Positions 18,656 to 27,463 of a stretch of 40,266 bases of DNA are shown piece after piece (position 1 is the first letter of the stretch; every line of letters begins with the position of its first letter). The stretch spans positions 1-40,266 of the IMG/VR virus record IMGVR_UViG_3300025626_001335. One strand, written 5' to 3'. A model generated the notes under the pieces. It was not told the origin of the DNA and did not search any database. It saw nothing but the letters and a program-made list of their open reading frames with translations. This DNA comes from a virus. A program made the translations under genes and the position numbers.

Positions 18656-19578
18656 TGACAAAATTTAAACCAATAGATTATGATATAATCTATTTGTCCT
18701 ATGACGAACCAAATGCAGAAAAAAACTATGCAGACTTATGTAAGAAAGTGCCGTGGGCAAAACGTGTACACGGAGTTGAAGGTAGTGATGCCGCACACAA
18801 AGCATGTGCAAGATTGAGCGAAACAGATAGGTTTATTACAGTAGACGGTGACAATAGAATCCGCGAAGATTTCTTAAATCAAGTAATTGACTTTGATGAG
18901 CATGCCGATCTTAAAAATACAGTAATAAGCTGGTGCGGCAGAAACGAAATAAACGGATTAATGTATGGTAATGGCGGACTAAAGTGTTGGCCTAAAGATT
19001 ATGTACTGAATATGCGTACACATGAAAATGCTGATCCTAACAACGCACATGCACAAGTAGACTTTTGCTGGGATGCAAAATATATACAAATGAATAGTTG
19101 TTATTCGGACGTATATAATAATGAAACCGCAGCGCAAGCATGGCGAGCTGGATTTAGAGAAGGTGTAAAACTTGCTACAGATCGCGGAGTAAGAATTGAG
19201 AAAGAAGAATTTAAAAATAATCATTGGCGTTGTTTGCATTGGCTGTATATCTGGAGTATGATTGGCGCCGACGTTGAAAACGGGCTATGGGCAATATACG
19301 GAGCAAGAGAAGGGTTGTATAAAACTATGTGTACAGACTGGGACTATGTGCAAGTAAGAGACTTTAAATATCTCAACAGTCTTTGGAATGACACTTATAG
19401 TAAAATTACTGAAGAAATGTTACCTTATGAAATTATGGGATTGGGAGCGTCTCTTGTAAATGACCTAGATATTCCGATTGCAGAAAATCCTTTAAATGCA
19501 CAACAGAGTAAGTTTTTTAAAGCAGTATATCAACATCCTTCAAGAACTGATCATCAAAGGTTTATAGAAAAACTATGA
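18655..19578 (+). CDS. Glycosyltransferase-like protein, phage DIIYLSY family
   Basis: A 307-aa protein. The start YDIIYLSYDEPNAEKNYADL, then KRVHGVEG, then FITVDGDNRI with a DXD-like D64-G-D66, suggests a nucleotide-sugar-type transferase. The gene at 31712 is a shorter paralogue sharing the opening, KRVHGIKG, the DxD element and a YGxGGxK segment. A third, broken copy lies at 26226. I associate this family with marine T4-like phages, where it is annotated as glycosyltransferase. The C-terminal ~90 residues are extra compared with the 31712 copy. It ends in an ATGA overlap with the radical SAM gene at 19575; all three copies of the family directly precede a radical SAM gene. Confidence 0.65.
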   Translation: MTKFKPIDYDIIYLSYDEPNAEKNYADLCKKVPWAKRVHGVEGSDAAHKACARLSETDRFITVDGDNRIREDFLNQVIDFDEHADLKNTVISWCGRNEINGLMYGNGGLKCWPKDYVLNMRTHENADPNNAHAQVDFCWDAKYIQMNSCYSDVYNNETAAQAWRAGFREGVKLATDRGVRIEKEEFKNNHWRCLHWLYIWSMIGADVENGLWAIYGAREGLYKTMCTDWDYVQVRDFKYLNSLWNDTYSKITEEMLPYEIMGLGASLVNDLDIPIAENPLNAQQSKFFKAVYQHPSRTDHQRFIEKL

Positions 19579-20993
19579 ATGAAAAATTAAAAGGCGATGT
19601 AGTAAAACTGTTTAAGGGAAAGTATAAAAGTCAATATTTTGAAGATGCCCAAGATTTACTTAAAGGCCTCAACAAAATTAGTCCTAGTTTTTGTCTAGCT
19701 AAATGGTATAGTGTAAGCTTACACTTGCCTACCGGAAAAACACACAGTTGCTATCATCCACCGGCCCACGGTATTCCGTTAGAAGAGCTTGCAAAAAGTC
19801 CTGATGCACTACATAATACTGAGTATAAGAAAGAACAACGAAAGAAGATGCTCGCAGGCGAACGTCCAAAAGAGTGTGAATTTTGCTGGGCATTAGAGGA
19901 TCAAGGTAATATTAGCGATCGTGCGTACCGTAGTAAAGATGTGTATGAAGATGGCCTTATAGAAGCAGCACAAGTTGAAGAAAATCCTAAACCTAGGTAT
20001 TTAGAAGTTAATTTTAATCAGGCATGTAATTTAAAATGTGCATATTGTAGTCCGCACTTGTCTACTGAATGGCATAAAGAAGTTAAAAAACACGGTGCTT
20101 ATCAATTAGTAGGCGTCGGCCACAATGATCCAGGATGGGTAGAAAGTTTAGGAATTAATAATTCTCCTGATAGCCCGTATGTGCAATCATTCTGGGAATG
20201 GTTTCCTGACGTATATCCTACACTAAAAACATTTCGTATGACTGGCGGCGAGCCTTTAATGGACAAAAATACCTTTAAAGTATTTGATTATGTAAAGAAA
20301 ACGCCAAACAACGCTTTACAATTAAGTATTACTAGTAATTGTTGTCCTCCTGGCAATCAATGGCAAAAGTTTATAGACGATTTAAAAGAAATAACGGACA
20401 AAGATGCAGTGGATCATTTTATGTTATTTTGTAGTTTAGATAGTTGGGGCGAACAAGCCGAATACATTCGAAATGGTTTAGACTTTGACGTACTATATAA
20501 AAATATAACACAATATCTTAGAGAAAGTAATAAACATAGTCTTACATTTATTATTACAGCAAATCTATTAAGTTTACCTGGCTGGACAACTTATATTAAA
20601 AATATTCTTAAACTAAGAAATGAGTTTAATACGGATAGGCAATTGGTATGGTTTGATACCCCGATGCTACATGATCCTAAATGGCTAAGTATGAAGTTAG
20701 CAACTCCTGAAATGTTACAACCTTTACTAGATAGTATAGAATTTATGAAAAGTCATCCTGAAACTGCTCTTAATAGATTTAAAGGATTTAAAGATTTTGA
20801 AGTTGACAAAGTCAAACGACTATACGAATGGGCTAGAGAACCGTTAAATACACAGGAACAAGAAGTAGCTATGAGAAATTTTAATCTTTTCTTCAAACAG
20901 CATGACATGAGACGAAACACTAATATTAATAAAGTATTTCCTGAATTACACGAATTTATAGACAACTGCGAGGCACTAAATGCAAGACATTAA
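19575..20993 (+). CDS. Radical SAM protein with N-terminal twitch-like domain (SCYHP subfamily, copy 1)
   Basis: A 472-aa protein. The radical SAM core has C151-NLK-C155-AY-C158 for the [4Fe-4S] cluster and GGEP at 224-227 for SAM binding. The N-terminal domain carries C40, C59 (SCYHP), C101 and C104 (CEFC), followed by ED-x-GN-x-SDR. This matches the layout of families described as twitch domain-containing radical SAM proteins, where the auxiliary-cluster domain precedes the core. The C-terminus has NKVFPELHEF, a motif shared by all six proteins of this architecture here. The next gene is a close paralogue. It overlaps the upstream transferase by 4 bases and the downstream gene by 14. It should catalyse a radical reaction on an unknown substrate. 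Confidence 0.88.
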   Translation: MNEKLKGDVVKLFKGKYKSQYFEDAQDLLKGLNKISPSFCLAKWYSVSLHLPTGKTHSCYHPPAHGIPLEELAKSPDALHNTEYKKEQRKKMLAGERPKECEFCWALEDQGNISDRAYRSKDVYEDGLIEAAQVEENPKPRYLEVNFNQACNLKCAYCSPHLSTEWHKEVKKHGAYQLVGVGHNDPGWVESLGINNSPDSPYVQSFWEWFPDVYPTLKTFRMTGGEPLMDKNTFKVFDYVKKTPNNALQLSITSNCCPPGNQWQKFIDDLKEITDKDAVDHFMLFCSLDSWGEQAEYIRNGLDFDVLYKNITQYLRESNKHSLTFIITANLLSLPGWTTYIKNILKLRNEFNTDRQLVWFDTPMLHDPKWLSMKLATPEMLQPLLDSIEFMKSHPETALNRFKGFKDFEVDKVKRLYEWAREPLNTQEQEVAMRNFNLFFKQHDMRRNTNINKVFPELHEFIDNCEALNARH

Positions 20994-22341
20994 ACACATT
21001 AAAAAAACAAGAGATCAACTAAATGCTGTAGGGCCTGGAATGTGTGCAATGAAATGGCTACATCAGACGTTATACTTACACACTGGCGATAATCATAGTT
21101 GTTATCATCCACGTCCTCATCATATTCCCCTTCATGAAATCGAAGCAGATCCTAGCGCATTGCATAATACTAAGTTTAAAAAAGAACAGCGTAAAACCAT
21201 GCTAGAAGGCGGTCGCCCGGACGAATGTTATTATTGTTGGAATATTGAAGATTTAGAAGGTGACCATATAAGTGATAGAATGGTTCATAGCTCAAGTGAT
21301 TTTGCTGTAAACGAAATTGAAAAATTAGCTAAACTTCCTTGGGATGCTCCTATTAACCCTCGATACTTAGAAGTAAGTTTTGGCAATGGCTGTAACTATC
21401 GTTGCGGCTATTGTTCGCCACAAGCAAGTACACTATGGATGGATGAAATTAAAAAACACGGCAATTATGATCTAACTTATAATCAATACGGTATTGACTT
21501 CTTAGAAAACGGTACATATTACGGACCTAAAGATGATAACCCGTATGTAGAAGCGTTTTGGAAGTGGTGGCCTAGTCTACGTAACGATTTGCATACATTG
21601 CGTATTACTGGCGGAGAGCCATTAATGAATCCAGGTGCTATGCAATTTTTTGATCTGCTGGAAAAGGAGCCAGCGCCGCAATTAGAAATTAGTATTAATA
21701 GTAACTTAGGAGTTACTACTGCAAAAATGGATAAAATGTACGATAGAATACAAAGTTTATTAGATCAAAAGAAGATTCGTAAATTTAGCTTGTTTACTAG
21801 TATTGAAGGGTGGGGTGCGCAGGCAGAATATATGCGTACTGGATTAAAATGTGATCACTGGGGAAGAAATTTTGAAGAAGCAATCAAGCGTGGATTCAAA
21901 GTTAATATCATGTGTACATTTAACATATTGTGTGTTGCAACATTTGATAATTTTTTAAGTAAAGTAATTGAATGGCGCAAAAAACACGGTAAACAAGCAT
22001 TAGGGTTTGATACACCATATTTAAAAGAACCACCTCATTGGATGATAAATATTTTACCTAAAGATTTCTTAATGCAACACATGGATGCAAATTTAAAATT
22101 TATTGAAGATAATAAAGAATATTTTACAGATGTTGAATACGAAAAAATGAAACGTGTACGTGATTATGCAGATCAACATCATGTGTCTGAAGAAAAAATA
22201 CATCAAGGCCGCAGAGACTTTTATAGTTTTTTTAACGAAACTGATAAAAGAACTGTTGGATTAAATATGTTAGAAGTATTTCCTATGTATGAAGAATTTT
22301 ACAATCAGTGTAAAGAGGTATATGAAAATTATGGAAAATAG
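20980..22341 (+). CDS. Radical SAM protein with N-terminal twitch-like domain (SCYHP subfamily, copy 2)
   Basis: A 453-aa close paralogue of the preceding gene. The core has C138-NYR-C142-GY-C145 and GGEP at 211-214. The N-terminal auxiliary domain has C22, C41 (SCYHP), C83 and C86 (CYYC). In both copies LHNTxxKKEQRK precedes the CxxC pair. Both have W-G-A/E-Q-A-E-Y near 275-290, a substrate-side segment unique to this pair in the window. The C-terminus has LEVFPMYEEF. The start ATG lies inside the end of the upstream gene (14-base overlap), so the two are probably translated together and may work as a pair on related substrates. Product unknown. Confidence 0.87.
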   Translation: MQDIKHIKKTRDQLNAVGPGMCAMKWLHQTLYLHTGDNHSCYHPRPHHIPLHEIEADPSALHNTKFKKEQRKTMLEGGRPDECYYCWNIEDLEGDHISDRMVHSSSDFAVNEIEKLAKLPWDAPINPRYLEVSFGNGCNYRCGYCSPQASTLWMDEIKKHGNYDLTYNQYGIDFLENGTYYGPKDDNPYVEAFWKWWPSLRNDLHTLRITGGEPLMNPGAMQFFDLLEKEPAPQLEISINSNLGVTTAKMDKMYDRIQSLLDQKKIRKFSLFTSIEGWGAQAEYMRTGLKCDHWGRNFEEAIKRGFKVNIMCTFNILCVATFDNFLSKVIEWRKKHGKQALGFDTPYLKEPPHWMINILPKDFLMQHMDANLKFIEDNKEYFTDVEYEKMKRVRDYADQHHVSEEKIHQGRRDFYSFFNETDKRTVGLNMLEVFPMYEEFYNQCKEVYENYGK

Positions 22342-23101
22342 AAGATTTTTTGCTTATGGTTGTAGCTATACTGAGTATCCGTGGCCGACTTGGGCAGATA
22401 TCTTAGGTCGTAATTATGACAAATACTATAATTACGGAAGACCTGGTTCAGGAAACATGTATATGTTTAATTCTATTATGGAAACTGATCAGTATCACAA
22501 ATTGACCAAAGACGATTTAGTAATAGTACAATGGTCATCAGCATTGCGAGAAGACAGGTACAAAGATACAAATTGGGTAACCATGGGTGGTCTTTATAAT
22601 ATATACTCTCGTAGAGAGGTTAAAAAATTCTTTGATTTTAGAGGATTTCTAATACGTGATTTAGCTGCAATAAAAGCAATAAAAGTTTTTTTAGATAGCA
22701 TTGGATGTGAATATTATTTCATAGGAATGGTTCCTCTTCTTCAAAGTATCGAATATCCTGATGCTCAGGATGTTGATATTAGTGATATTCATAGAGTTTA
22801 TGCAGACGTATTAAAAGTTATTAAACCTACATACGATGAAATTATACAAACTGCTAAAACACGACCAAAATTATTTTATACTAGAACAATTAGCGACACT
22901 CATCCTGTTCCTTCTGAGCATTATGAATATTTAGAAGCAGTGCTTCCGCACTTACTAAAAGAACCTAAGTCTATTGCGATTGATATGGATAGAAAACTAG
23001 CAGGAATTTGGAAAGGTGATCTAAATTATTCTTGGGAACCGGAAGTTTGGCCAGACAAAATACACAGCCTATTTAATGACGATAAACGGATAAAACTATG
23101 A
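22322..23101 (+). CDS. SGNH-hydrolase-like protein 1
   Basis: About 259 aa. The N-terminus RRFFAYGCSYTEYPWPTWAD fits block I of SGNH/GDSL hydrolases, with G-C-S in place of the usual G-D-S; the Ser nucleophile is kept. Near the C-terminus DTHPVPSEHYEYL matches block V (D-x-x-H). The family includes carbohydrate O-acetyl esterases and acyltransferases. The two similar genes at 27460 and 28125 keep G-D-S. The start is uncertain: ATG at 22322 or 22331, both after AAGAGG, rather than the ATG at 22289 deep inside the upstream gene. It overlaps the radical SAM gene before it by about 20 bases and the one after it by 4. It may remove or add acyl groups on a glycan. Confidence 0.6.
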   Translation: MKIMENRRFFAYGCSYTEYPWPTWADILGRNYDKYYNYGRPGSGNMYMFNSIMETDQYHKLTKDDLVIVQWSSALREDRYKDTNWVTMGGLYNIYSRREVKKFFDFRGFLIRDLAAIKAIKVFLDSIGCEYYFIGMVPLLQSIEYPDAQDVDISDIHRVYADVLKVIKPTYDEIIQTAKTRPKLFYTRTISDTHPVPSEHYEYLEAVLPHLLKEPKSIAIDMDRKLAGIWKGDLNYSWEPEVWPDKIHSLFNDDKRIKL

Positions 23102-24312
23102 TAAATGAAAAAAATAAACAAAGCTGGTGTGTAAATGCCGAACATGCGATGAGTGGTGATAATACCGGACACACAAAAATTTGTTGTATGACAAGATTTA
23201 TGGATAGAAAAATATCTCTAGGTGAACAAACGATTAAAGAAAATTTTAATCAGCCCGATTTTGTTGAAGTAAGAGAAGCACTTGCCAAAGGTATACGACA
23301 CGAAGTGTGTAGACTTTGTTGGACAGAAGAAGATTCTGGTAGACAGAGTAAGAGGTTACGAGATAATGAAAAATATTTAGGAATGGTCAAAGACGGCGGC
23401 ACACCATTCAAAGGACTAGCTAAGTTAGAACTTAATTTAGGCAATCAATGTAATCTTAAATGTAGAACATGCGGACCTCATTCCAGTAGTACCTGGTTAA
23501 AAGAAAAGTTCGACATGCAAGAAAAAAAATATTACAAAAATTTTAAAGATTATGCTGCATCAATGCGTAAATATAGTAAGCAATATGAGCCTACTAGTCC
23601 ATTTTGGGATGATTTTGATAATAATTTAGAAAACATTAATCAGATTGATTTTTACGGTGGCGAACCATTTATGAGTGAAAAAATGTGGGGAACATTAAAA
23701 AAAGCAGTTGAGTTTGATTATGCAAAAAACATAGAGCTACATTATGCTACAAATTGCACTCATTGGCCAGACGATGTTGAAATTTTTAGAGAGTTTAGAC
23801 ATTTAAATCTAAACTTTAGTATTGACGGCGTTGGTCCTGGATTTAATTACATGAGATATCCAGGAGAATGGAGCGAAGCAGAAGTAACTTTAAAGAAGGC
23901 GAGAGAATTTGCAAAAACTCATAAAAACATACACATGAGTTGGATTGTTACTTTAAGTTCAATTAATATTCATAGTTTACCTGAAATTATTGCAGAGTAT
24001 GAAGAAAACTATAGTGATTTTGGAATATACTTAAATTTAGTTCATGATCCTGATCATTATAATATGAAGATAATACCATCTAGTATTAGAGAAACAATAA
24101 TTAACAGATTAGAATTAATCCCAAAAGATGCAAACTGTTGGCAGAACTATTTACCTGGCATAATCCAATTTTTAAAAGACGGCAATCCTGATATTGCTTT
24201 ATGGAATAAAGCAATGAACGAAATTAAATGGCAAGATGCTTATAGAAACCAATCCTTCCAAGCGGTATATCCAGAGTATTATCAATTAATTCAGGATACA
24301 AGTTATGAATAA
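23098..24312 (+). CDS. Radical SAM protein with N-terminal twitch-like domain
   Basis: A 404-aa protein. The core has C118-NLK-C122-RT-C125 and GGEP at 187-190. The N-terminal domain has C11, C29-C30 (ICCMTR), C71 and C74 (CRLCW), then EEDSGRQSKR. This C...CC...CxxC...E-x-x-G-x-x-S-x-R order is shared with the 26324, 35927 and 38765 proteins. FSIDGVG lies at ~240, a strand of the core barrel. The C-terminus has QAVYPEYYQLI, the FPE-type ending. ATGA overlap with the SGNH-like gene upstream and 8-base overlap with the next radical SAM gene indicate one operon. Substrate unknown. Confidence 0.87.
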   Translation: MINEKNKQSWCVNAEHAMSGDNTGHTKICCMTRFMDRKISLGEQTIKENFNQPDFVEVREALAKGIRHEVCRLCWTEEDSGRQSKRLRDNEKYLGMVKDGGTPFKGLAKLELNLGNQCNLKCRTCGPHSSSTWLKEKFDMQEKKYYKNFKDYAASMRKYSKQYEPTSPFWDDFDNNLENINQIDFYGGEPFMSEKMWGTLKKAVEFDYAKNIELHYATNCTHWPDDVEIFREFRHLNLNFSIDGVGPGFNYMRYPGEWSEAEVTLKKAREFAKTHKNIHMSWIVTLSSINIHSLPEIIAEYEENYSDFGIYLNLVHDPDHYNMKIIPSSIRETIINRLELIPKDANCWQNYLPGIIQFLKDGNPDIALWNKAMNEIKWQDAYRNQSFQAVYPEYYQLIQDTSYE

Positions 24313-25564
24313 ATTTTTTACTTGGGAAAAGCTGTCTCAAATGCATATCGAACTAACAAATTCGTGCAATGCTGCTTGTCCAATGTGTACTCGATTTTTT
24401 GGCAACAGTCCCTTAATACGACCTGATCTTGAATTAGGACAGATTACTTTAGATAAATTTAAAAAATACTTTCCTAAAGAAGTTCTAGACAAAATGGAAG
24501 TAATATTGTTTTGTGGAGTACATGGAGACCCGTGTGTTGCAAAAGACGTTTACGAAATATGTGAATATATTGCTGAAACAAATCCTGAAACCTGTGTAAG
24601 AATGAATACCAATGGCGGAATGCGTAATCCAGAATTTTGGAGTAAAATGGGAAAACTTTTTGCAAGTAAAGAAAAGGGTCCTTGGTCTTGGAGAATTACT
24701 TTTAGTATAGATGGACTTGAAGATACCAATCACTTGTATAGACGAAACGTTGTATGGGATAAATTATATGCAAATGTAAAGGCATATTTAGAAACAGGTG
24801 CGCAAGCTGAATGGGATTTTTTAATATTCAAACATAACGAACATCAACTACAAGAAGCAAAAGAGTTGTCAGCAGAATTAGGTTTTTATGCATTTGTGCC
24901 TAAGAAAGCACTTGGAGTAGACGACAACGGTTCGTTACGTAGAATGCCGGCTGTGTCAAGAGAAGGAGAGCTAGAATATTACATTGATGCTCCAGTAGAC
25001 CCAAACAATAGAAATATTGAAAATCCAATTGGTGAAGAACAAACAGGTTATTGGAAGTTCAATCCTGAAGAATATAAGCGTTTAAGAAAAAATAGACAGA
25101 CTCCGCACAACTATCAAGATATGATAGATAATGCATATGCACAGCTTGCTAAAGAAGATAACACACAATTAGATACTGCTGATATTAATTGTAAAGCAAG
25201 GACTCGAGAATCAGGTATTGAAATCTTTGTTGACAATTTTGGAAGAGTTATGCCTTGTTGTTACGCAGGTACTCATTTAGTTGGAACACACGGTGACGGT
25301 CAAAGTTTACAGTTGCATCATGAAACACAAAAATACGGATGGGAAAAATTTGATCTTGAATTGCATTCTTTAAAAGACATAATGTTACAAGGTCATTTAG
25401 ATAGGTTATACACTGACTCGTGGTCAAAACCTAGTTGCGGCGATGGTAAAATGGCATACTGTGCAAATATCTGCGGCACATATAGTAGAGTAGATAGAAT
25501 TTGGACTCACGAAGATATGACAGACAAGTCTCGTAATTGGAGAAAACCTTCTACCCATGAATAG
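24305..25564 (+). CDS. Radical SAM/SPASM protein (GDP variant), copy 1
   Basis: A 419-aa protein. C21-NAA-C25-PM-C28 begins almost at the N-terminus, so there is no N-terminal auxiliary domain. The usual GGEP is replaced by H-G-D-P within CGVHGDPC, a known type of variation in SPASM proteins. The C-terminal SPASM-like domain shows C296, C318-C319 (MPCCYAG), C378, C386 and C390, enough for one or two auxiliary clusters. FSIDGLEDTNHLYRR is shared with the paralogue at 33352, as is the H-N-x-H-Q segment. The last residues MTDKSRNWRK recur in the debris at 26284. SPASM enzymes often modify peptides or proteins, but the family is broad. It overlaps its upstream neighbour by 8 bases. Confidence 0.87.
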   Translation: MNKFFTWEKLSQMHIELTNSCNAACPMCTRFFGNSPLIRPDLELGQITLDKFKKYFPKEVLDKMEVILFCGVHGDPCVAKDVYEICEYIAETNPETCVRMNTNGGMRNPEFWSKMGKLFASKEKGPWSWRITFSIDGLEDTNHLYRRNVVWDKLYANVKAYLETGAQAEWDFLIFKHNEHQLQEAKELSAELGFYAFVPKKALGVDDNGSLRRMPAVSREGELEYYIDAPVDPNNRNIENPIGEEQTGYWKFNPEEYKRLRKNRQTPHNYQDMIDNAYAQLAKEDNTQLDTADINCKARTRESGIEIFVDNFGRVMPCCYAGTHLVGTHGDGQSLQLHHETQKYGWEKFDLELHSLKDIMLQGHLDRLYTDSWSKPSCGDGKMAYCANICGTYSRVDRIWTHEDMTDKSRNWRKPSTHE

Positions 25565-25607
25565 AGATATCTGGCCTAGTTTATATAAAGGATTAATAAA
25601 ATGTTAA
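25557..25607 (+). pseudogene. Possible remnant of a radical SAM gene C-terminus
   Basis: A 16-codon frame crossing the end of the 24305 gene and the start of the methyltransferase reads NRDIWPSLYKGL before a stop. The FPE-type C-termini of the N-twitch radical SAM proteins, especially SDIWPAEWELL at the end of the 26324 gene, look similar. GATATcTGGCCT here differs from GATATtTGGCCT there at one base. The match is short, so this is only a suggestion of leftover coding sequence in the gap. Confidence 0.3.
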
Positions 25608-26233
25608 CAAAAGAATTTACTAAAATGCTTCTAGATGATCCTGTATCGCTACTTGATACTAAAATAGATGTTATAATCGATTTGTGTAAAAAACATCAAG
25701 TTACAAATTTATTAGAAATTGGCAGCTTTGCAGGCGGATCCGCTTACAAAATAGCAAAAGCATTGAGTAATGTAAAAATAACAAGCATTGATATTAACGA
25801 ATTTGATGGTTATTTTAATGACCCCGGAAATGTACATATATTAGAAATGTTATACGAACGATATAAACCTAATATAATTTATCCTGATACTATGTTAGAA
25901 ATACAAGATCTTTATAATAAAAGCATAAGCAATCTAAAAATTAAACAATGTGAATTATACCACCTTGATATTACACCGTTTGACTTAATTATTGTTGATG
26001 GAGATCATAGAGGTGAGATTGTGGAACAAGAATTAGAATTTATTTTCAATAATAAAAATGAATGTATAATTATTATAGATGATATCGGATATCCACCGTT
26101 TTCGATAAAGAAATCTGTTGAAAATTTTTGTAGTAAGTATAACTTGGAAGTTAATTATACATACCCTAGGTATGAATCATCAACTAGTCAAATAGAAAAT
26201 GATATAGCGATAATAGTATATAGTAATGTATGA
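25601..26233 (+). CDS. Class I SAM-dependent methyltransferase
   Basis: A 210-aa protein. Motif I is E39-I-G-S-F-A-G-G-S, the SAM-binding glycine loop. KITSIDINEF near 64-73 is the acidic end of strand 2, and DLIIVDGDHRGE from D128 is the strand 4 region typical of Methyltransf_24-type enzymes, which include sugar and small-molecule O-methyltransferases. IIIIDDIGYPPF follows. AAAGGA lies ahead of the ATG. It sits between a SPASM gene and debris leading into another radical SAM gene. Its target is unknown; methylation of a sugar would fit the cluster. Confidence 0.78.
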   Translation: MLTKEFTKMLLDDPVSLLDTKIDVIIDLCKKHQVTNLLEIGSFAGGSAYKIAKALSNVKITSIDINEFDGYFNDPGNVHILEMLYERYKPNIIYPDTMLEIQDLYNKSISNLKIKQCELYHLDITPFDLIIVDGDHRGEIVEQELEFIFNNKNECIIIIDDIGYPPFSIKKSVENFCSKYNLEVNYTYPRYESSTSQIENDIAIIVYSNV

Positions 26234-26331
26234 TATTGTATTTATAAGTTACAAAGATGTTTTGGATTGTAGACGGCGATGCTATGACAGACAAGTCGCG
26301 CAATTGGAGGAAAACTAAACAAAATGAGTAA
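26226..26331 (+). pseudogene. Mosaic gene debris: transferase start, transferase DxD segment, radical SAM C-terminus
   Basis: Three pieces are joined here. First, 26226-26252 reads MYDIVFISY, identical in protein to the start of the 31712 transferase, with only synonymous base changes. Second, in another frame, 26257-26283 reads MFWIVDGDA, matching MCWIVDADA of that gene; relative to it about 122 bases are missing, which breaks the frame. Third, 26284-26313 reads MTDKSRNWRK, identical to residues 405-414 of the 24305 SPASM protein, again with only synonymous differences. Stops end both frames, at 26318 and 26331. No functional protein is expected. Confidence 0.8.
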
Positions 26332-27463
26332 AAAACATTTTCATCAAAATACATTTTGTTCATTGCCATTTACAGAAATATTTTTATATCCTAACGGAGA
26401 TATTAAGCCGTGTTGTTCGGCCTCACTGCCACTCGGCAATTTAAACGACAACACTATAGAAACCATATTACAATCTAAAACTGCTAAAGATGTTAGACAA
26501 TATATACTTGATGGTAAATGGCATCCTCTATGCAGTCAATGTAAACGGCAAGAAACCCAAGGTGCCAGATCAGAAAGACAATCTGAATACAGTAACGTTC
26601 TCAAAGACTTAGAATTAACAGCTTCAACCTTTAAATTAGAAAGAATAGATTTAAGATGGAGTAATACTTGTAATTTAAGTTGCGTTTATTGTTATGAAGG
26701 ATTTAGTAGTAAGTGGGCAAGTATTAAAGGTATTGCTTTCAACGATGTCAAAAAAACTGGTGAAGAAAGTTTATTAAATTTTATTAAAGAAAACATTGAG
26801 TCTGTTGATATAGTTATGTTATTAGGCGGCGAACCTCTACTACAAAAACAAAACTTGACTCTAATTGATATACTGTCTACAGTTGGTTTTTATTGTTTAA
26901 CTAATTTGTCAGTGCCAATGAAAACCAACAAAATTGCACAGAAATTACTTACTAGAGAAGCTGCTACTAAGTTTGGTGTTAGTATAGAAACAATAGGAGA
27001 TAAATTTGAATATGTAAGGCGCAACGCTTCCTGGGAGTTGCTTGTTGATAATGTAAAATATTTTAATGAGATGCAGCGTCCTCTAGAAGCACATTCTCTT
27101 TATTCTATATATTCTGCTTTTAACCTAGTTGAATTTTATGATTTTATACTGGAACATAATTTTGAAAATATATTTTGGAATCTTTTAGAAAATACAGGAG
27201 AAAATTGTAACGCAAGTGTATTTAGATTGCCTAGGGCACTTAGAGAAAAAGCAATACAAGAAATTGATCGTTGTGTTGAAAAATACAAAGGAGAAATAGG
27301 CATAGACCAATTAGAAATTTATAAAAATAATTTAATTAATGTAACATTGCCCCCTGCAACAAAATACTTTCTAGATGAAATTAAAAGTCTTGAATTATTA
27401 CAACCCTATAATAAAACTTTTTCTGATATTTGGCCTGCTGAGTGGGAGTTATTAAATCAATGA
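26324..27463 (+). CDS. Radical SAM protein with N-terminal twitch-like domain
   Basis: A 379-aa protein. The N-terminal domain has C12 (FCSLPFTE), PNGD, C30-C31 (KPCCSA), C70 and C73 (CSQC), then ETQGARSER. The core has C116-NLS-C120-VY-C123 and GGEP at 168-171. VSIETIGDKFEYVRR near 225-240 is the equivalent of the F-S-x-D segment of the others. The C-terminus SDIWPAEWELL is the FPE-type ending. The start lies within the mosaic debris, so the 5' flank was probably replaced by recombination; GGAGGAAA ahead of the ATG still serves as ribosome site. ATGA overlap with the SGNH-like gene at 27460. Confidence 0.86.
   Translation: MSKKHFHQNTFCSLPFTEIFLYPNGDIKPCCSASLPLGNLNDNTIETILQSKTAKDVRQYILDGKWHPLCSQCKRQETQGARSERQSEYSNVLKDLELTASTFKLERIDLRWSNTCNLSCVYCYEGFSSKWASIKGIAFNDVKKTGEESLLNFIKENIESVDIVMLLGGEPLLQKQNLTLIDILSTVGFYCLTNLSVPMKTNKIAQKLLTREAATKFGVSIETIGDKFEYVRRNASWELLVDNVKYFNEMQRPLEAHSLYSIYSAFNLVEFYDFILEHNFENIFWNLLENTGENCNASVFRLPRALREKAIQEIDRCVEKYKGEIGIDQLEIYKNNLINVTLPPATKYFLDEIKSLELLQPYNKTFSDIWPAEWELLNQ

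Noticed and set aside
26257-26331. The 24-codon frame MFWIVDGDA...KTKQNE as a functional small gene
   Set aside because: Its two halves match the interior of one family and the C-terminus of another, which is what a deletion junction gives, not a designed small protein.
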